Positions 9,268 to 18,099 of a DNA stretch of 64,000 nt are shown here, piece by piece. Below the pieces are notes generated by a model. That model was not told where the DNA came from, made no database searches, and saw nothing but the letters and a program-made list of their open reading frames with translations. The stretch's first letter is position 1, and each line of letters opens with the position of its first letter. Position numbers and translations under genes: made by a program. This DNA comes from Thiomicrospira microaerophila (GTDB lineage Bacteria; Pseudomonadota; Gammaproteobacteria; Thiomicrospirales; Thiomicrospiraceae), in NCBI RefSeq assembly GCF_000934765.1, contig NZ_JYNN01000015.1, positions 1 to 64,000 on the forward strand, written 5' to 3'.

Positions 9268-9822
9268 TTATTTTAACAGATTCGTGCTCAGGCGTTGGCT
9301 TTCACCAGGTTGCAGCGCGCCTAGTTTAAACTCACCTATTTCACTACGAATTAGCCGAAGGGTCGGAAACCCGACCGCCGCTGTCATTCGGCGAACTTGA
9401 CGGTTCTTACCCTCTCGGATTTTAAGCTCGATCCAGCTTGTAGGAATCGTTTTGCGTTCACGAATGGGAGGGGTGCGTGGCCATAGCCAATTGGGTTGAA
9501 TGATTTTTGTGGCTTGGGCTGGGCGGGTTAAACCGTCTTTGAGTATGACGCCTTGGGTCAGTTTTTGAATCGCGGCCGCATCAATATCGCCCTCGACCTG
9601 CACCAAATAGGTTTTAAGTAGTTTGAATTTAGGGTCAGCAATGCGCTGCTGCAGACGACCGTTATCCGTGAGCAGCAATAACCCTTCACTGTCTCGATCC
9701 AAGCGTCCCGCTGCGTAAAAACCCGGTTGCTTGATGTAGTCAGCGAGTGTGGGACGGCCTAAGTCATCGGTAAACTGACAAAGCACATCAAAAGGCTTGT
9801 TAAATAAGAGTAAATTTGGCAT
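9268..9822 (-). CDS. rluE: 23S rRNA pseudouridine synthase RluE-like
   Basis: A 184-residue RsuA/RluE-type synthase. The catalytic aspartate is in AAGRLDRDSEGLLLLT near residue 43, followed by TYLVQVEG and the KIREGKNRQVRRMTAAVG motif. There is no N-terminal S4 domain, as expected for RluE, which modifies U2457 of 23S rRNA in E. coli. It opens with LLLFNKPFDVLCQFTD, the normal RluE start. It lies upstream of mnmA on the same strand and is divergent from the J-domain gene at 9944. Assignment to RluE rather than another small family member rests on length and the missing S4 domain. Confidence 0.88.
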   Translation of the reverse strand: MPNLLLFNKPFDVLCQFTDDLGRPTLADYIKQPGFYAAGRLDRDSEGLLLLTDNGRLQQRIADPKFKLLKTYLVQVEGDIDAAAIQKLTQGVILKDGLTRPAQATKIIQPNWLWPRTPPIRERKTIPTSWIELKIREGKNRQVRRMTAAVGFPTLRLIRSEIGEFKLGALQPGESQRLSTNLLK

Positions 9823-9943
9823 AGTACAAATTGTATCTTAAATTAATGAAACACACCTTAAATTTGATGAAGTTTTGCTTTGGCATTTATTTTGCTTTGT
9901 CACTTACATTGTTTTTTGACTAACTAGGGAATCTTTTCAAAGC

Positions 9944-10753
9944 ATGTTCACACAACACTTTGATGCAAATAAAGATTATTTTGCCGTTTTGGGTTTGCAT
10001 AACCAAGCGTGCGAAAAAACGATTAAGCTCACTTATCGTAGGTTGGCGCGTCGTTATCATCCTGATGTATCCAAAATGCCTGATGCTACACTCAAGTTTC
10101 AAGAGATTTCTGAAGCTTATGAGGTGTTGAGTAAGTATCGTGATGCCTACTGTCGTGCGTTTAGTCGGTTTAACGCCAGCGCTTCGGGCTTCCAGCGCCG
10201 TCCGGCCTCTTCGGAAGATGGCGCATCTAAAGCACACACTGATGAAGGGTTTAAGCGTCATGATTATCATCAGACGCACAGTCATTGGAAACGCGCACCG
10301 ATTAACGGCAAGGATCGTGTTATTTGCTATCCGCTCACACTTCGTTATGCCATTCGATTGCTTCAACAGGGGTATTTTTACATTCCAGGCCTTAAAATAA
10401 AGATGAAATTTACCCGTCATGCATTTGAAGGAAAAACATTTCGTCTGCAAGGCAAGGGGTATCAAGGTCTATTTGGCGGCAAGCCAGGCGATTACTTGGT
10501 CAGTTTTAATATTAGCCAAGAAAGTTTAAGTTGGAAGCTTCAGGGCGCCGACTTGTATGGTGATGTAAAGGTGCCTAAAAGCTTACTCGTTGCCGGTGGC
10601 AAAGTGCAATTTGATTCGCCCGTAGGGCCGTTAACCTTGGTTGTACCGGCTAACTATAATCAAAACGAATTTATTAAGGTGCAAAATAAGGGGTTGCCAT
10701 CGGATGAGCGCGGGTTGGCCGGTCACCTTTATGCTCGATTGATTGCCGCTTAG
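9944..10753 (+). CDS. J-domain protein, short CbpA/DnaJ-like co-chaperone
   Basis: The 269-residue product has an N-terminal J domain (about 8-70) with YFAVLGL, the essential HPD motif in RRYHPDVSK, and FQEISEAYEVLS. A linker rich in S, R and H replaces the G/F region, and a DnaJ C-terminal substrate-binding domain follows (about 125-265) with PLTLRYAIRLLQQG and FRLQGKGYQG. The zinc-finger cysteines of DnaJ are absent, so it resembles CbpA but is shorter than the 306-residue E. coli protein. It should stimulate the ATPase of DnaK. It precedes clpS and clpA by about 40 bp, a plausible protein-quality-control grouping. Confidence 0.82.
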   Translation: MFTQHFDANKDYFAVLGLHNQACEKTIKLTYRRLARRYHPDVSKMPDATLKFQEISEAYEVLSKYRDAYCRAFSRFNASASGFQRRPASSEDGASKAHTDEGFKRHDYHQTHSHWKRAPINGKDRVICYPLTLRYAIRLLQQGYFYIPGLKIKMKFTRHAFEGKTFRLQGKGYQGLFGGKPGDYLVSFNISQESLSWKLQGADLYGDVKVPKSLLVAGGKVQFDSPVGPLTLVVPANYNQNEFIKVQNKGLPSDERGLAGHLYARLIAA

Positions 10754-10794
10754 TCTGCGTTTAATTATTCAAAAAATATTGAAAAACAAAAATT

Positions 10795-11109
10795 ATGTCT
10801 CATTTTGATCAAACCAATGATAACCTAGTTCTCGAGCCTGTTAAGCAAAAAGCCAAGCCCCCCAAGCGTTATAAAGTCATTTTGTTAAATGATGACTTTA
10901 CACCGATGGATTTTGTGGTGGATGTATTAATACGCTTTTTTGTGATGAGCGAGGAAGAGGCTGTACAGGTCATGCTTGCCGTGCATCAAAAAGGTAAAGG
11001 GGTGTGTGGTGTGTATAGTCGTGAAGTGGCTGAAACCAAAGCTTTTCAAGTGAACCAATATGCGCGTCAACATCAACATCCGTTGATGTGTCAAATTGAA
11101 GCCGAATAA
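10795..11109 (+). CDS. clpS: ClpAP adaptor ClpS
   Basis: A 104-residue ClpS that delivers N-degron substrates to ClpA. The core shows [21 protein letters not shown] (the N-end-binding pocket includes NDD and the following residues), then [20 protein letters not shown] and [14 protein letters not shown]. The N-terminal 25 residues are the flexible extension that enters the ClpA pore. No good Shine-Dalgarno sequence precedes the ATG (an A-rich stretch only). clpA begins 18 bp after the stop, the usual order. Confidence 0.96.
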   Translation: MSHFDQTNDNLVLEPVKQKAKPPKRYKVILLNDDFTPMDFVVDVLIRFFVMSEEEAVQVMLAVHQKGKGVCGVYSREVAETKAFQVNQYARQHQHPLMCQIEAE

Positions 11110-11127
11110 TCTGATTGAGTAAAGTCT

Positions 11128-13359
11128 ATGTTAAGTAAATCCGTGCAGATGTCACTGAGTAACGCGTTTGAAATGGCGCATGAGTATGAACATGAGTTTG
11201 TGACGCTAGAGCATCTGTTGCTTGAGTTATTGACGTTGCCAGATGTTCATGAGGTGGTCGCGGCATGTGGTGGTCGTGTTGAAGATATTGAACAGCAGTT
11301 AGAAGACTTTCTGGGTGAGCAGCCCTTGGATATGAATCCAGGTAAGCAGGATATTCACCCAACGATGAGCTTTCAGCGCGTGATTGAGCGTGCTATCTAT
11401 ATGGTGCAGTCGAATGGCTATAATGAAGTAATCGGGGTGCATTTGCTGGCGGCGATGTTTGCTGAACCGGATTCGCAAGCGGTGTTTATTTTAGAGTCGA
11501 ATCAGGTGCAACGTGTGGATGTGCTGAGTTATTTATCTCACGGTGTGATCTCATCACAAGATGAAGATTTTTACCAATCAGAACCGTCTGGTGAAGCGGA
11601 GCCGTCGGTGGATTCTGAGGTTGCGTTGACGCATTTTAGTGTGAACTTGAATAAGCAAGCCCTGGAAGGGCGTATTGACCCTATGATTGGGCGTCATTGG
11701 GAGTTGAACCGTACTTTAGAAATACTCAGTCGTCGGCGCAAAAACAACCCGCTGCTGGTGGGGGAGCCTGGGGTGGGTAAAACCTCGATTGCGGAAGGTT
11801 TGGCGCATAAAATAGTGCATGGTGATGTACCCGATAGTTTGGCTGATGCAGTGGTCTATAGTTTAGATATGGGCGCGTTGCTGGCAGGTACGCGTTATCG
11901 AGGTGATTTTGAGAAGCGTTTTAAGGCATTGTTAAATGAGCTGGCGAAGCAGCCGCATGCTATTTTGTTTATTGATGAGATTCATACGATTATTGGGGCA
12001 GGGGCTGTTCAGGGTGGCGCAATGGATGCCTCTAACCTGATGAAGCCAGCCTTAGCGAATGGAAAGTTACGCTGTATTGGCGCGACGACCTATGAAGAAT
12101 ACCGTGGTATTTTTGAAAAGGATCGCGCGTTAGCGCGCCGTTTTCAAAAGGTCGAAGTGCGTGAACCCACCGTCAATGAAACGTTTGAAATTCTAAAAGG
12201 CTTGAAGCTGCAGTTTGAATCGCACCATGAGGTGAAGTATACACAGCCTGCACTGAAGGCGGCGGCTGAGTTGGCGGAACGCTACATCACGGATCGCCAT
12301 TTACCTGATAAGGCGATTGATGTGATTGATGAAGCCGGCGCAAAACAGCGTTTAATGCCGGCCAGTCGTCGCCGTAAACAAATTGGGGTGCCCGAGATTC
12401 AGCAGGTAGTGGCAAATATTGCCCGTATTCCCATTGCCAACATCACGCAAAAAGAAAAAGACAAGTTGTTTGACCTTGAGGCCAGTTTGCAACGCGTCGT
12501 GTTTGGCCAGGATCATGCGATCGCGCAGGTTGTGGCAGCGATTAAGCTAGCGCGCTCAGGCTTAGCAACAGCAGACAAGCCTACGGGCAGTTTTTTATTT
12601 GCCGGGCCCACAGGTGTTGGTAAAACAGAATTAACCCAACAAATTGCCAAGCACTTGGGTGTTGAGTTGGTGCGTTTTGATATGTCTGAGTATATGGAGC
12701 GTCATACGGTTTCGCGTTTAATTGGTGCGCCCCCTGGCTATGTGGGGTTTGATCAAGGTGGATTGCTGACGGAGGCCGTAAATCGCCAGCCACATTCGGT
12801 CGTGTTGCTTGATGAAATCGAAAAAGCGCACCCCGATGTCTATAATTTATTATTGCAGGTAATGGATCATGGTACCTTAACCGACAACAATGGGCGTAAA
12901 GTTGATTTTCGTAATGTTGTGCTCATTATGACTTCCAATGTGGGTGCAGAGCAGATGAGTCGTGCTAGCATCGGTTTTACTGAGCAAGATCACAGTATGG
13001 ATTTTGAGGCGGAGCTCAAAAAGCAGTTTAAACCGGAGTTTCGTAATCGTTTAGATGCGGTGATTCAGTTTAATCGCTTGTCAGAGCACTCAATGGCTTC
13101 GGTAGTTAACAAGTTTATTTATGCGTTGGAGCAAAGTTTGTTGGAGAAAAAAGTCAGCCTAGTTTTAACGGTTGCGGCACGTGAATGGCTGGCAAAAAAA
13201 GGGTTTGATCCATTAATGGGTGCGCGTCCAATGAGCCGGTTAATTCAAGAAAAAATCAAGCAGCCGCTAGCTGAAAAGCTTTTGTTTGGTGAGTTGCAGA
13301 ATGGTGGCGAAGCGGTGATTGATTTAGTTGAAGATAAGCTTGACGTTAAATGTGGTTAG
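11128..13359 (+). CDS. clpA: ATP-dependent Clp protease ATP-binding subunit ClpA
   Basis: A 743-residue double AAA+ unfoldase that feeds substrates to ClpP. An N-terminal Clp repeat domain (about 1-145, [14 protein letters not shown]) binds ClpS. The first ATPase has Walker [10 protein letters not shown] at about 212 and Walker [14 protein letters not shown]; the second has GPTGVGKTE at about 493, [15 protein letters not shown], and the sensor stretch [22 protein letters not shown]. Length matches E. coli ClpA (758). It is the last gene of the J-domain-clpS-clpA run and is followed by a small hairpin at 13376-13394. Confidence 0.96.
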   Translation: MLSKSVQMSLSNAFEMAHEYEHEFVTLEHLLLELLTLPDVHEVVAACGGRVEDIEQQLEDFLGEQPLDMNPGKQDIHPTMSFQRVIERAIYMVQSNGYNEVIGVHLLAAMFAEPDSQAVFILESNQVQRVDVLSYLSHGVISSQDEDFYQSEPSGEAEPSVDSEVALTHFSVNLNKQALEGRIDPMIGRHWELNRTLEILSRRRKNNPLLVGEPGVGKTSIAEGLAHKIVHGDVPDSLADAVVYSLDMGALLAGTRYRGDFEKRFKALLNELAKQPHAILFIDEIHTIIGAGAVQGGAMDASNLMKPALANGKLRCIGATTYEEYRGIFEKDRALARRFQKVEVREPTVNETFEILKGLKLQFESHHEVKYTQPALKAAAELAERYITDRHLPDKAIDVIDEAGAKQRLMPASRRRKQIGVPEIQQVVANIARIPIANITQKEKDKLFDLEASLQRVVFGQDHAIAQVVAAIKLARSGLATADKPTGSFLFAGPTGVGKTELTQQIAKHLGVELVRFDMSEYMERHTVSRLIGAPPGYVGFDQGGLLTEAVNRQPHSVVLLDEIEKAHPDVYNLLLQVMDHGTLTDNNGRKVDFRNVVLIMTSNVGAEQMSRASIGFTEQDHSMDFEAELKKQFKPEFRNRLDAVIQFNRLSEHSMASVVNKFIYALEQSLLEKKVSLVLTVAAREWLAKKGFDPLMGARPMSRLIQEKIKQPLAEKLLFGELQNGGEAVIDLVEDKLDVKCG

Positions 13360-13375
13360 TTTGATGGTGTTTAAA

Positions 13376-13394
13376 CGGGGCTATTCATGCCCCG
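13376..13394 (+). terminator. Hairpin after clpA
   Basis: CGGGGC (13376-13381) pairs with GCCCCG (13389-13394) across a 7-base loop. No T tract follows, so rho-independent termination is doubtful. Confidence 0.4.
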
Positions 13395-13410
13395 CATTCC
13401 ACCCACCCAG

Positions 13411-13490
13411 GGAAACGGCGCTAAATAATATAAAATCACGCGTCATTGCAAGGCCGAAGGCCGTGGCAATCTCTTGCGGGCTGCGTGCGC
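13411..13490. repeat. REP-like dispersed element, copy A (truncated)
   Basis: The core CGTCATTGC, AGGCCGAAGGCCGTGGCAAT is shared with copies at about 42600-42727 and 59930-60040. The flank CTAAATAATATAAAA just upstream is also shared with copy B, so the repeat extends beyond the core. The distal half with the AATGACG inverted end is missing here; the element stops against the pilZ-domain gene. Confidence 0.75.
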
Positions 13491-13491
13491 T

Positions 13492-14061
13492 TTAACTGGT
13501 TGTATCGCGTTGTTTATTGGCGAGCTCTACTTCTTTTATTTGAATAAAGTACACCAGTTTTCTTCGGTCTTCTTCGGTGAGCCCAGTGAATTCTAATGCG
13601 ACCTTTTTGGTGTCGCCTACTGGAATGATTTTAACAATTTTGCAGCGTGCCAAAATCGGGTGCTCATTTTTTAAAGGGCGCAGCAATACATCGACAAAGC
13701 AAGATTCATTTAGCTCTTCATTAATAACAAAGGACAAGCCTCCCGCACTCAGATTAACCATTCGCTGAGGAATGTTGTGTGTGAGCTGATCTTCATCAAT
13801 TGTTTGTAGCATAAAGTTAACTTTGCTGTTTAACGCCGCTAATACGCTGGCGATGAGCGTACTTTTTGTCCCAATTTGGGCAATCAACTCATCGATTTTT
13901 TCATCTAACTTAACGAGGTTGTCCATAAAATAGCGCTCTATAAAGCTGCTATCTGGATCAGTCGGTAATTCAAAGTTTTGAGCTTCTTGTGCCGTCAGTA
14001 CACGATAACTACAAGGAAGCATGACATCAAGACGAAAAAAACTACGCTGTTCGTGAGACAT
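13492..14061 (-). CDS. PilZ-domain protein
   Basis: A 189-residue protein that opens SHEQRSFFRLDVMLPCSYRV, an R-x3-R c-di-GMP-binding stretch of the unusual N-terminal kind (QRSFFR), followed by a helical insert (about 40-100). The PilZ barrel has NLSAGGLSFVI (the N/DxSxxG motif) and KKVALEFTGL. It should bind cyclic di-GMP. It lies 30 bp downstream of flgN on the same strand and ends the flgM-flgN unit, so a role in flagellar control, such as YcgR-like braking, is reasonable but inferred. A REP-like repeat abuts its 3' end. Confidence 0.8.
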   Translation of the reverse strand: MSHEQRSFFRLDVMLPCSYRVLTAQEAQNFELPTDPDSSFIERYFMDNLVKLDEKIDELIAQIGTKSTLIASVLAALNSKVNFMLQTIDEDQLTHNIPQRMVNLSAGGLSFVINEELNESCFVDVLLRPLKNEHPILARCKIVKIIPVGDTKKVALEFTGLTEEDRRKLVYFIQIKEVELANKQRDTTS

Positions 14062-14091
14062 AGACCTGCACTTTTGTTTAGTAAAAGAAAA

Positions 14092-14547
14092 TTATGCTTT
14101 TCCCAGATTTTTTCTGAAATCACTCGTTCGGGTTTTACCGCTTGCGCCATAAAGGCTTACGTTGTCAGGCGCTTGAAAAAGCTGATGAATCAGGCCTGTG
14201 TTTACGTTTTCTAACGCGGCGAGTATCATGCCATTTTGTTGGTTTATTTCAAAGCATTCGCGTGTTAGTTTGTCAATCGTTTTCATTAGATGGCGGTCGG
14301 TTTGGGTGGTTATTGTTTCGCTATCTTTGTTTAAAAACACACCAGGGTGGTCGGCGGCTAATGCTTTTGTAAATGTGTTCAATTCAATTTGATACTGGTT
14401 TTTTGTATCGGTGAGCGCATTGAGCTCGTCAAGCTTTGATTGCTGCAACAGTTCGTGCTCTGTCTGCAGCAGCTGTTTAAATTGGGTTAAGTCATCGACC
14501 AGCTTTTCAAGGTTGAGGGTAAGGTTTTGAGTGGTGTTCGATGACAT
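14092..14547 (-). CDS. flgN: Flagellar export chaperone FlgN
   Basis: A 151-residue, all-helical protein with the FlgN-family pattern: an N-terminal heptad helix (LEKLVDDLTQFKQLLQTEHELL), a middle helix LDELNALTDTKNQYQIELNTF, and ECFEINQQNGMILAALE. FlgN keeps the hook-filament junction proteins FlgK and FlgL soluble and hands them to the export gate. FlgK and FlgL are encoded far away at 56782-59902. The gene follows flgM by 29 bp and precedes the PilZ gene, the order seen in pseudomonads and vibrios. Confidence 0.85.
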   Translation of the reverse strand: MSSNTTQNLTLNLEKLVDDLTQFKQLLQTEHELLQQSKLDELNALTDTKNQYQIELNTFTKALAADHPGVFLNKDSETITTQTDRHLMKTIDKLTRECFEINQQNGMILAALENVNTGLIHQLFQAPDNVSLYGASGKTRTSDFRKNLGKA

Positions 14548-14576
14548 ATCGCCTAATCTTTTCGGCTTTTCAGCGG

Positions 14577-14882
14577 CTAAGCGCGAGCAAGTAATAGCTC
14601 AGTTCTAATTAATTTATCAGCAATGCTATCGGCGTTAATCTTATAGCTGCCGTCATTAATTGATTTTTTGAGCTCAGCGATACGTGCCTCATTGGAGGTA
14701 TCAGCCGTATGCGCACGCTTCTCTATATCACGAATTTGGCTAGAGAGCGGTGTGAGTGTTACCTTATCTGTCGGTGCTTTTACTGTATTTTCTGCGTTGG
14801 CGGTTGTTTTTTCAACCGCTCTGCTATTTTCATTCAACCTGGTATTGTTAACAAGGTTGCTATTTAAATTTTTAATGTCCAT
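14577..14882 (-). CDS. flgM: Anti-sigma-28 factor FlgM
   Basis: A 101-residue FlgM. The N-terminal half is disordered and polar; the C-terminal sigma-binding part has KVTLTPLSSQIRDIEKRA, ARIAELKKSINDGSYKINADSIADKLI, the family signature. FlgM holds FliA inactive until the hook-basal body is finished, then leaves through the flagellar export channel. The ATG at 14882 follows AAGG. A near-consensus FliA promoter lies about 60-85 bp upstream (14941-14966), so flgM is part of the regulon it represses, as in enterics. Confidence 0.93.
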   Translation of the reverse strand: MDIKNLNSNLVNNTRLNENSRAVEKTTANAENTVKAPTDKVTLTPLSSQIRDIEKRAHTADTSNEARIAELKKSINDGSYKINADSIADKLIRTELLLARA

Positions 14883-14940
14883 GACCTTACCCTCATGATT
14901 TTGTGCTATTTTAGCAACAAGTTTTACTTTTCTATAGACT

Positions 14941-14966
14941 TTAACGGCAAAAAAGCCAAAACTTTA
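14941..14966 (-). promoter_or_regulatory. Sigma-28 (FliA) promoter for flgM-flgN-pilZ
   Basis: On the minus strand TAAAGTTT (14966-14959), a 10-base spacer, then GCCGTTAA (14948-14941). This matches the FliA consensus TAAAGTTT-N11-GCCGATAA at 15 of 16 positions with a spacer one base short. The start of flgM is about 60 bp downstream. Confidence 0.8.
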
Positions 14967-14987
14967 GCTTTTTTATTTGGCTTTTTT
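14949..14987 (-). terminator. Terminator of flgA embedded in the flgM promoter
   Basis: AAAAAAGCCAAA (14949-14960) and TTTGGCTTTTTT (14976-14987) are a perfect 12-bp inverted repeat with a 15-base loop. Read on the minus strand the stem ends in six T residues. It lies downstream of flgA (minus) and overlaps the -35 and spacer of the FliA promoter. Confidence 0.65.
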
Positions 14988-15111
14988 ATATTTAGTTTCA
15001 ATGCCCTTCATCTGTTCTCGCGGAGGGTATCGGTTCCCGATAGAACCCCCATGGTTGTGTCGGTGTATAGCTGTGTGTGACACATTATTAAACGTCCCGG
15101 TTTAAAAAGCC

Positions 15112-15846
15112 TTATGGAACCAATACAGTGTTAGGAGCAATAACTATGCCTTTTACTATAATATTGGATTGTGTGTTGCGAACTTCGACTTGTTCTTGTG
15201 CCATGCCATTGTTCAGTGCCACACCTGTGGTACGTATTTCGAGGCCGCTGACACGTGTGATAAGATTAACTTCTTGCTTTTCGATGACCCAGTAAGGAAT
15301 GTCGAGCATGGGTAAGGTGATGACCGTGTTAGGTCTGATGGCGCGCTTTGCACGCATCGCTTGTACATTGTCTAATTCTTCAAGCCAGCCGCGCCGCACC
15401 TCACTTAAGCCAACAGGCCTGAGTTCGATGTCTTCAGGCTGAATAAAGGCTTGGCGAACAATCCCGCGCTTGGCAACGACCGCCATGACATTGCCGTCTA
15501 TTTCAGCGCTAACAAAAACACGCCAATTCGGCTCTGTGCATTCTACCAACACGGTTTGTCTGCCAAATAGCAAATTTTGGCTACGGTTGCTGAGTGAGAG
15601 TGGGGTTGTACAGGCCGGGAGCGTGAGGTTTTGGGAGAGGTGGCGAATGTTTATTTTGGGTTCAATGATTCTTTGGTCTAAACTTTGCTTTAGATGATCG
15701 AATACCGCTTGATGAATGGCGTCAAGAGACTGATTTTCGAGTGCATAGAGCGTATTAGAAAATAAAAATAGCCATCCACATAAAATAATATAGATGCCAT
15801 TCGCTATTTTCGTTCGCGTGTTGTTTAATAATACAGATATGGCCAT
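15112..15846 (-). CDS. flgA: Flagellar P-ring assembly chaperone FlgA
   Basis: A 244-residue periplasmic protein with an N-terminal signal segment (about 14-37, GIYIILCGWLFLFSNTLYA). The C-terminal SAF/FlgA domain (about 120-244) has VVAKRGIVRQAFIQPEDIEL, RAKRAIRPNTVITLPML, and VRNTQSNIIVKGIVIAPNTVLV, the usual FlgA ending. FlgA helps FlgI assemble into the P ring. It is divergent from cheV (32 bp between start codons) and ends 230 bp before flgM. A GGGTATCGG/CCGATAGAACCCC hairpin at about 15025-15050 may add to termination. Confidence 0.9.
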   Translation of the reverse strand: MAISVLLNNTRTKIANGIYIILCGWLFLFSNTLYALENQSLDAIHQAVFDHLKQSLDQRIIEPKINIRHLSQNLTLPACTTPLSLSNRSQNLLFGRQTVLVECTEPNWRVFVSAEIDGNVMAVVAKRGIVRQAFIQPEDIELRPVGLSEVRRGWLEELDNVQAMRAKRAIRPNTVITLPMLDIPYWVIEKQEVNLITRVSGLEIRTTGVALNNGMAQEQVEVRNTQSNIIVKGIVIAPNTVLVP

Positions 15847-15878
15847 ATTTGTTCATTGTAATATAAGGTGAGTTTAAG

Positions 15879-16832
15879 ATGTCGAGTTTTCTAGAAAGTG
15901 TTGATAAACGAACGTCCCTAGCCGGAATGAATCGCATGGAGTTGCTGTTGTTCAACATTAAGGGTAAACAGCTTTTTGGCATCAATGTTTTTAAGGTGCG
16001 TGAAGTGATTCGTACACCTGAAATTTCGCCTGTACCTAAATCGGATGCACGCGTAGTGGGTGTGGCAGATATTCGAGGCCTCACTATGCCCATTATTGAT
16101 TTAGCAATGGCGTTGGACTTGGAGCCTGTCGCAAAAGATAAATTGTCCGAATCCTTAACCATTGTGACCGAGTTTAACAGCTCTATTCAAGGGTTTTTGG
16201 TCGAAGATGTTGATCGGATTATTCATTTGCGCTGGGAGGATATATTGCCGCCGCCTGACTCATTAATGCATGTGAATTATTTAACCGGTATTACACGCGC
16301 CCAAAATCAAATTGTTGAAATTGTGGATGTGGAGAAGGTTTTGATTGAAGTGTCTGGGCCAATGGCGGCAATGTCGGATGATTTTGCTGAAGCCAATGCC
16401 GATAAATCAGAAGGTTTAAAGTATTTTATTTTGGCCGCGGATGATTCAACTGTTGCAAGAACCCAATTAAAAAATGTATTTGAAAAGCTAAGAATAAAGC
16501 ATGTTATTGTCAATAACGGTAAAAAGGCGTTGGATTTATTAAAGAAATGGGCAGATGAGGCGGATCAGGGTAGTGTGCTGCCTGTGTCTAAGCGCGTTTT
16601 AATGGTCATTTCGGATATTGAGATGCCTGAAATGGACGGTTACACGCTCACGACTAATATTCGAAAAGACGATAGGTTAAAGGATTTATATGTTGTGTTG
16701 AACTCATCACTAAGCGGTGGGTTTAATGAAAAGTTGACAGAAAAAGTAGGCGCTAATAAGTTTTTATCCAAGTGGCACTCTGAGGAGTTGGCCGTTGAGA
16801 TTGTGAAACGCCTAGAGGCCGTGCGAGGGTAA
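15879..16832 (+). CDS. cheV: Chemotaxis coupling protein CheV (flagellar-cluster copy)
   Basis: A 317-residue CheW-receiver fusion. The CheW part (about 20-160) has LFGINVFKVREVIRTPEISPVP and DIRGLTMPIIDLAMALDL. The receiver (about 185-317) has LAADDSTVAR, phospho-acceptor D246 in VISDIEMPEMDGYTL, and the lysine in FLSKWH. A cheV next to flgA, flgM and flgB is the arrangement known in Pseudomonas and Vibrio. An AAGGTGAG ribosome site precedes the ATG. flgT starts 4 bp after its stop, so the two are cotranscribed. Confidence 0.94.
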   Translation: MSSFLESVDKRTSLAGMNRMELLLFNIKGKQLFGINVFKVREVIRTPEISPVPKSDARVVGVADIRGLTMPIIDLAMALDLEPVAKDKLSESLTIVTEFNSSIQGFLVEDVDRIIHLRWEDILPPPDSLMHVNYLTGITRAQNQIVEIVDVEKVLIEVSGPMAAMSDDFAEANADKSEGLKYFILAADDSTVARTQLKNVFEKLRIKHVIVNNGKKALDLLKKWADEADQGSVLPVSKRVLMVISDIEMPEMDGYTLTTNIRKDDRLKDLYVVLNSSLSGGFNEKLTEKVGANKFLSKWHSEELAVEIVKRLEAVRG

Positions 16833-16836
16833 GCCT

Positions 16837-18030
16837 ATGAAGCGTGCGGGTTATGCCTCGGTTGTGTTTTGGATTCTGTCGATGATACCCATGTCGGTCA
16901 ACGCCCTAGGGTGTATTGAGGTCACGGGTGTGGCGAGTATGCAAACCGATGATCGTGCGTTTGCGCGTCAGATGGCCATACGTAATGCGATTGAATTGGC
17001 GAGCATGCAATCAAACCTTGAAATCAATGCACGCTCAGACATGGAGAATTTTGCACTTCAAAACCAAGCCAGCCGCTTTACTACCCGCAGCAAAGTTGAG
17101 CGCTTTAGTTTAGTGGATGAATTTTACAATGAGCAGACGAATGAATATGAGGTGGTGCTCTATGTGTGTTTAACGGCGGACCCGAGTGCTTGCGGTAATC
17201 TGGTTGGGACCCAGTATCAAAACCGTTTGGTGGTTGCGCCTGTGGTGATAGAGAATACTTACGAAGGGCGAGATATAGCGAATTTATTGCCGGGCTATCA
17301 AGCAGAGCTGTTTCGCCGTTTAAATATCGCCGGTTATCGTAATCTGGAAATGGTTGAATATGCCCAAGGGCTTCACCCGGGTACTATGGTGACCCCCAAT
17401 TTGTCACAAGACGTGCTGCTGCCGATTCAAGATCAAACGGGGGGGCAGTTCTTATTGTTGAGTGTGATACGTTCAGTGGTCAGTGTCAGTGAGGGGCGTG
17501 GATTTTTAGACGGTGTTCGTCGTTTTTATAATTACGATGCCAAACATAATAGGCGTTATGTTGAGGTTGAGTGGTATCTGGTTGATTTAAACAAGCAGCG
17601 TATTGTTCGCCAACACCTTGAAAGCATTGAAATGGAAGGGGAACCGCGTGTCGGACGTGACAAGCCTTTTGGTTCAATGGCTTTTTTTAGAACACATACT
17701 GGTCAAGCGTTTGATAAAATCTTAGCCCAGCAGGTCGAGCGAGTCATTGATCATTTAAAGTGTGAAATGTTAGAGACGCAGATTATTGATGTGCGCAATG
17801 GGGAGTATGTCATGTTTTTAGCCGATCAGTCAGGCATTCAGGTCGGCGATCAGTTGGCGATATACAGCCGAGCAGGTAATCCGGTGCGCTTTCAGGGGCG
17901 CGTGTTAGGTATGGATGAGGCGCCTGCGGGGTTTATTGAGATTACCCGTATTTTACCTAAGTTTGCCGTCGGCCGTTTGGTTGCTGAAAAAGCTGAAATA
18001 CAAATTGGCGATGTAGCCCGTTCTTGGTAA
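16837..18030 (+). CDS. flgT: Flagellar assembly protein FlgT (H-ring component)
   Basis: A 397-residue exported protein (signal about 1-23, MIPMSVNA-LGC). The N-terminal domain has CIEVTGVASMQTDDRAFARQ, typical of FlgT, a middle TolB-like part has NRLVVAPVVIEN, and the C-terminal domain has SGIQVGDQLAIYSRAG and FAVGRLVAE. In Vibrio FlgT builds the H ring around the LP ring of the sodium-driven motor and helps MotX/MotY join. Its presence suggests a vibrio-like, reinforced polar motor, in agreement with the FlgP gene at 48852. It sits between cheV and the sigma-54 promoter of flgB. Confidence 0.8.
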   Translation: MKRAGYASVVFWILSMIPMSVNALGCIEVTGVASMQTDDRAFARQMAIRNAIELASMQSNLEINARSDMENFALQNQASRFTTRSKVERFSLVDEFYNEQTNEYEVVLYVCLTADPSACGNLVGTQYQNRLVVAPVVIENTYEGRDIANLLPGYQAELFRRLNIAGYRNLEMVEYAQGLHPGTMVTPNLSQDVLLPIQDQTGGQFLLLSVIRSVVSVSEGRGFLDGVRRFYNYDAKHNRRYVEVEWYLVDLNKQRIVRQHLESIEMEGEPRVGRDKPFGSMAFFRTHTGQAFDKILAQQVERVIDHLKCEMLETQIIDVRNGEYVMFLADQSGIQVGDQLAIYSRAGNPVRFQGRVLGMDEAPAGFIEITRILPKFAVGRLVAEKAEIQIGDVARSW

Positions 18031-18047
18031 TACATCACTTTTCTTTC

Positions 18048-18064
18048 TTGGCACTGCTATTGCT
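18048..18064 (+). promoter_or_regulatory. Sigma-54 promoter for flgBCDE
   Basis: TTGGCAC-N5-TTGCT matches the -24/-12 consensus perfectly with correct GG-to-GC spacing. The flgB start is 36 bp downstream. Polar-flagellum rod and hook operons in vibrios and pseudomonads use RpoN with an activator such as FlrC or FleQ. Confidence 0.88.
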
Positions 18065-18099
18065 TATAGGTTTTTAAGAGTAATAGCGAGGTCAACTCC

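Noticed and set aside
9920-10465. Long minus-strand frame opposite the J-domain gene
   Set aside because: It mirrors a clear coding gene, contains no recognisable motif, and has low-complexity composition typical of a shadow frame.
11126-11362. Minus-strand frame inside clpA start
   Set aside because: Antisense to strongly conserved ClpA codons with no supporting motif.
15021-15050. tRNA-like GGTTC arm between flgA and flgM
   Set aside because: No acceptor, anticodon or D arm; it fits better as a simple hairpin after flgA.
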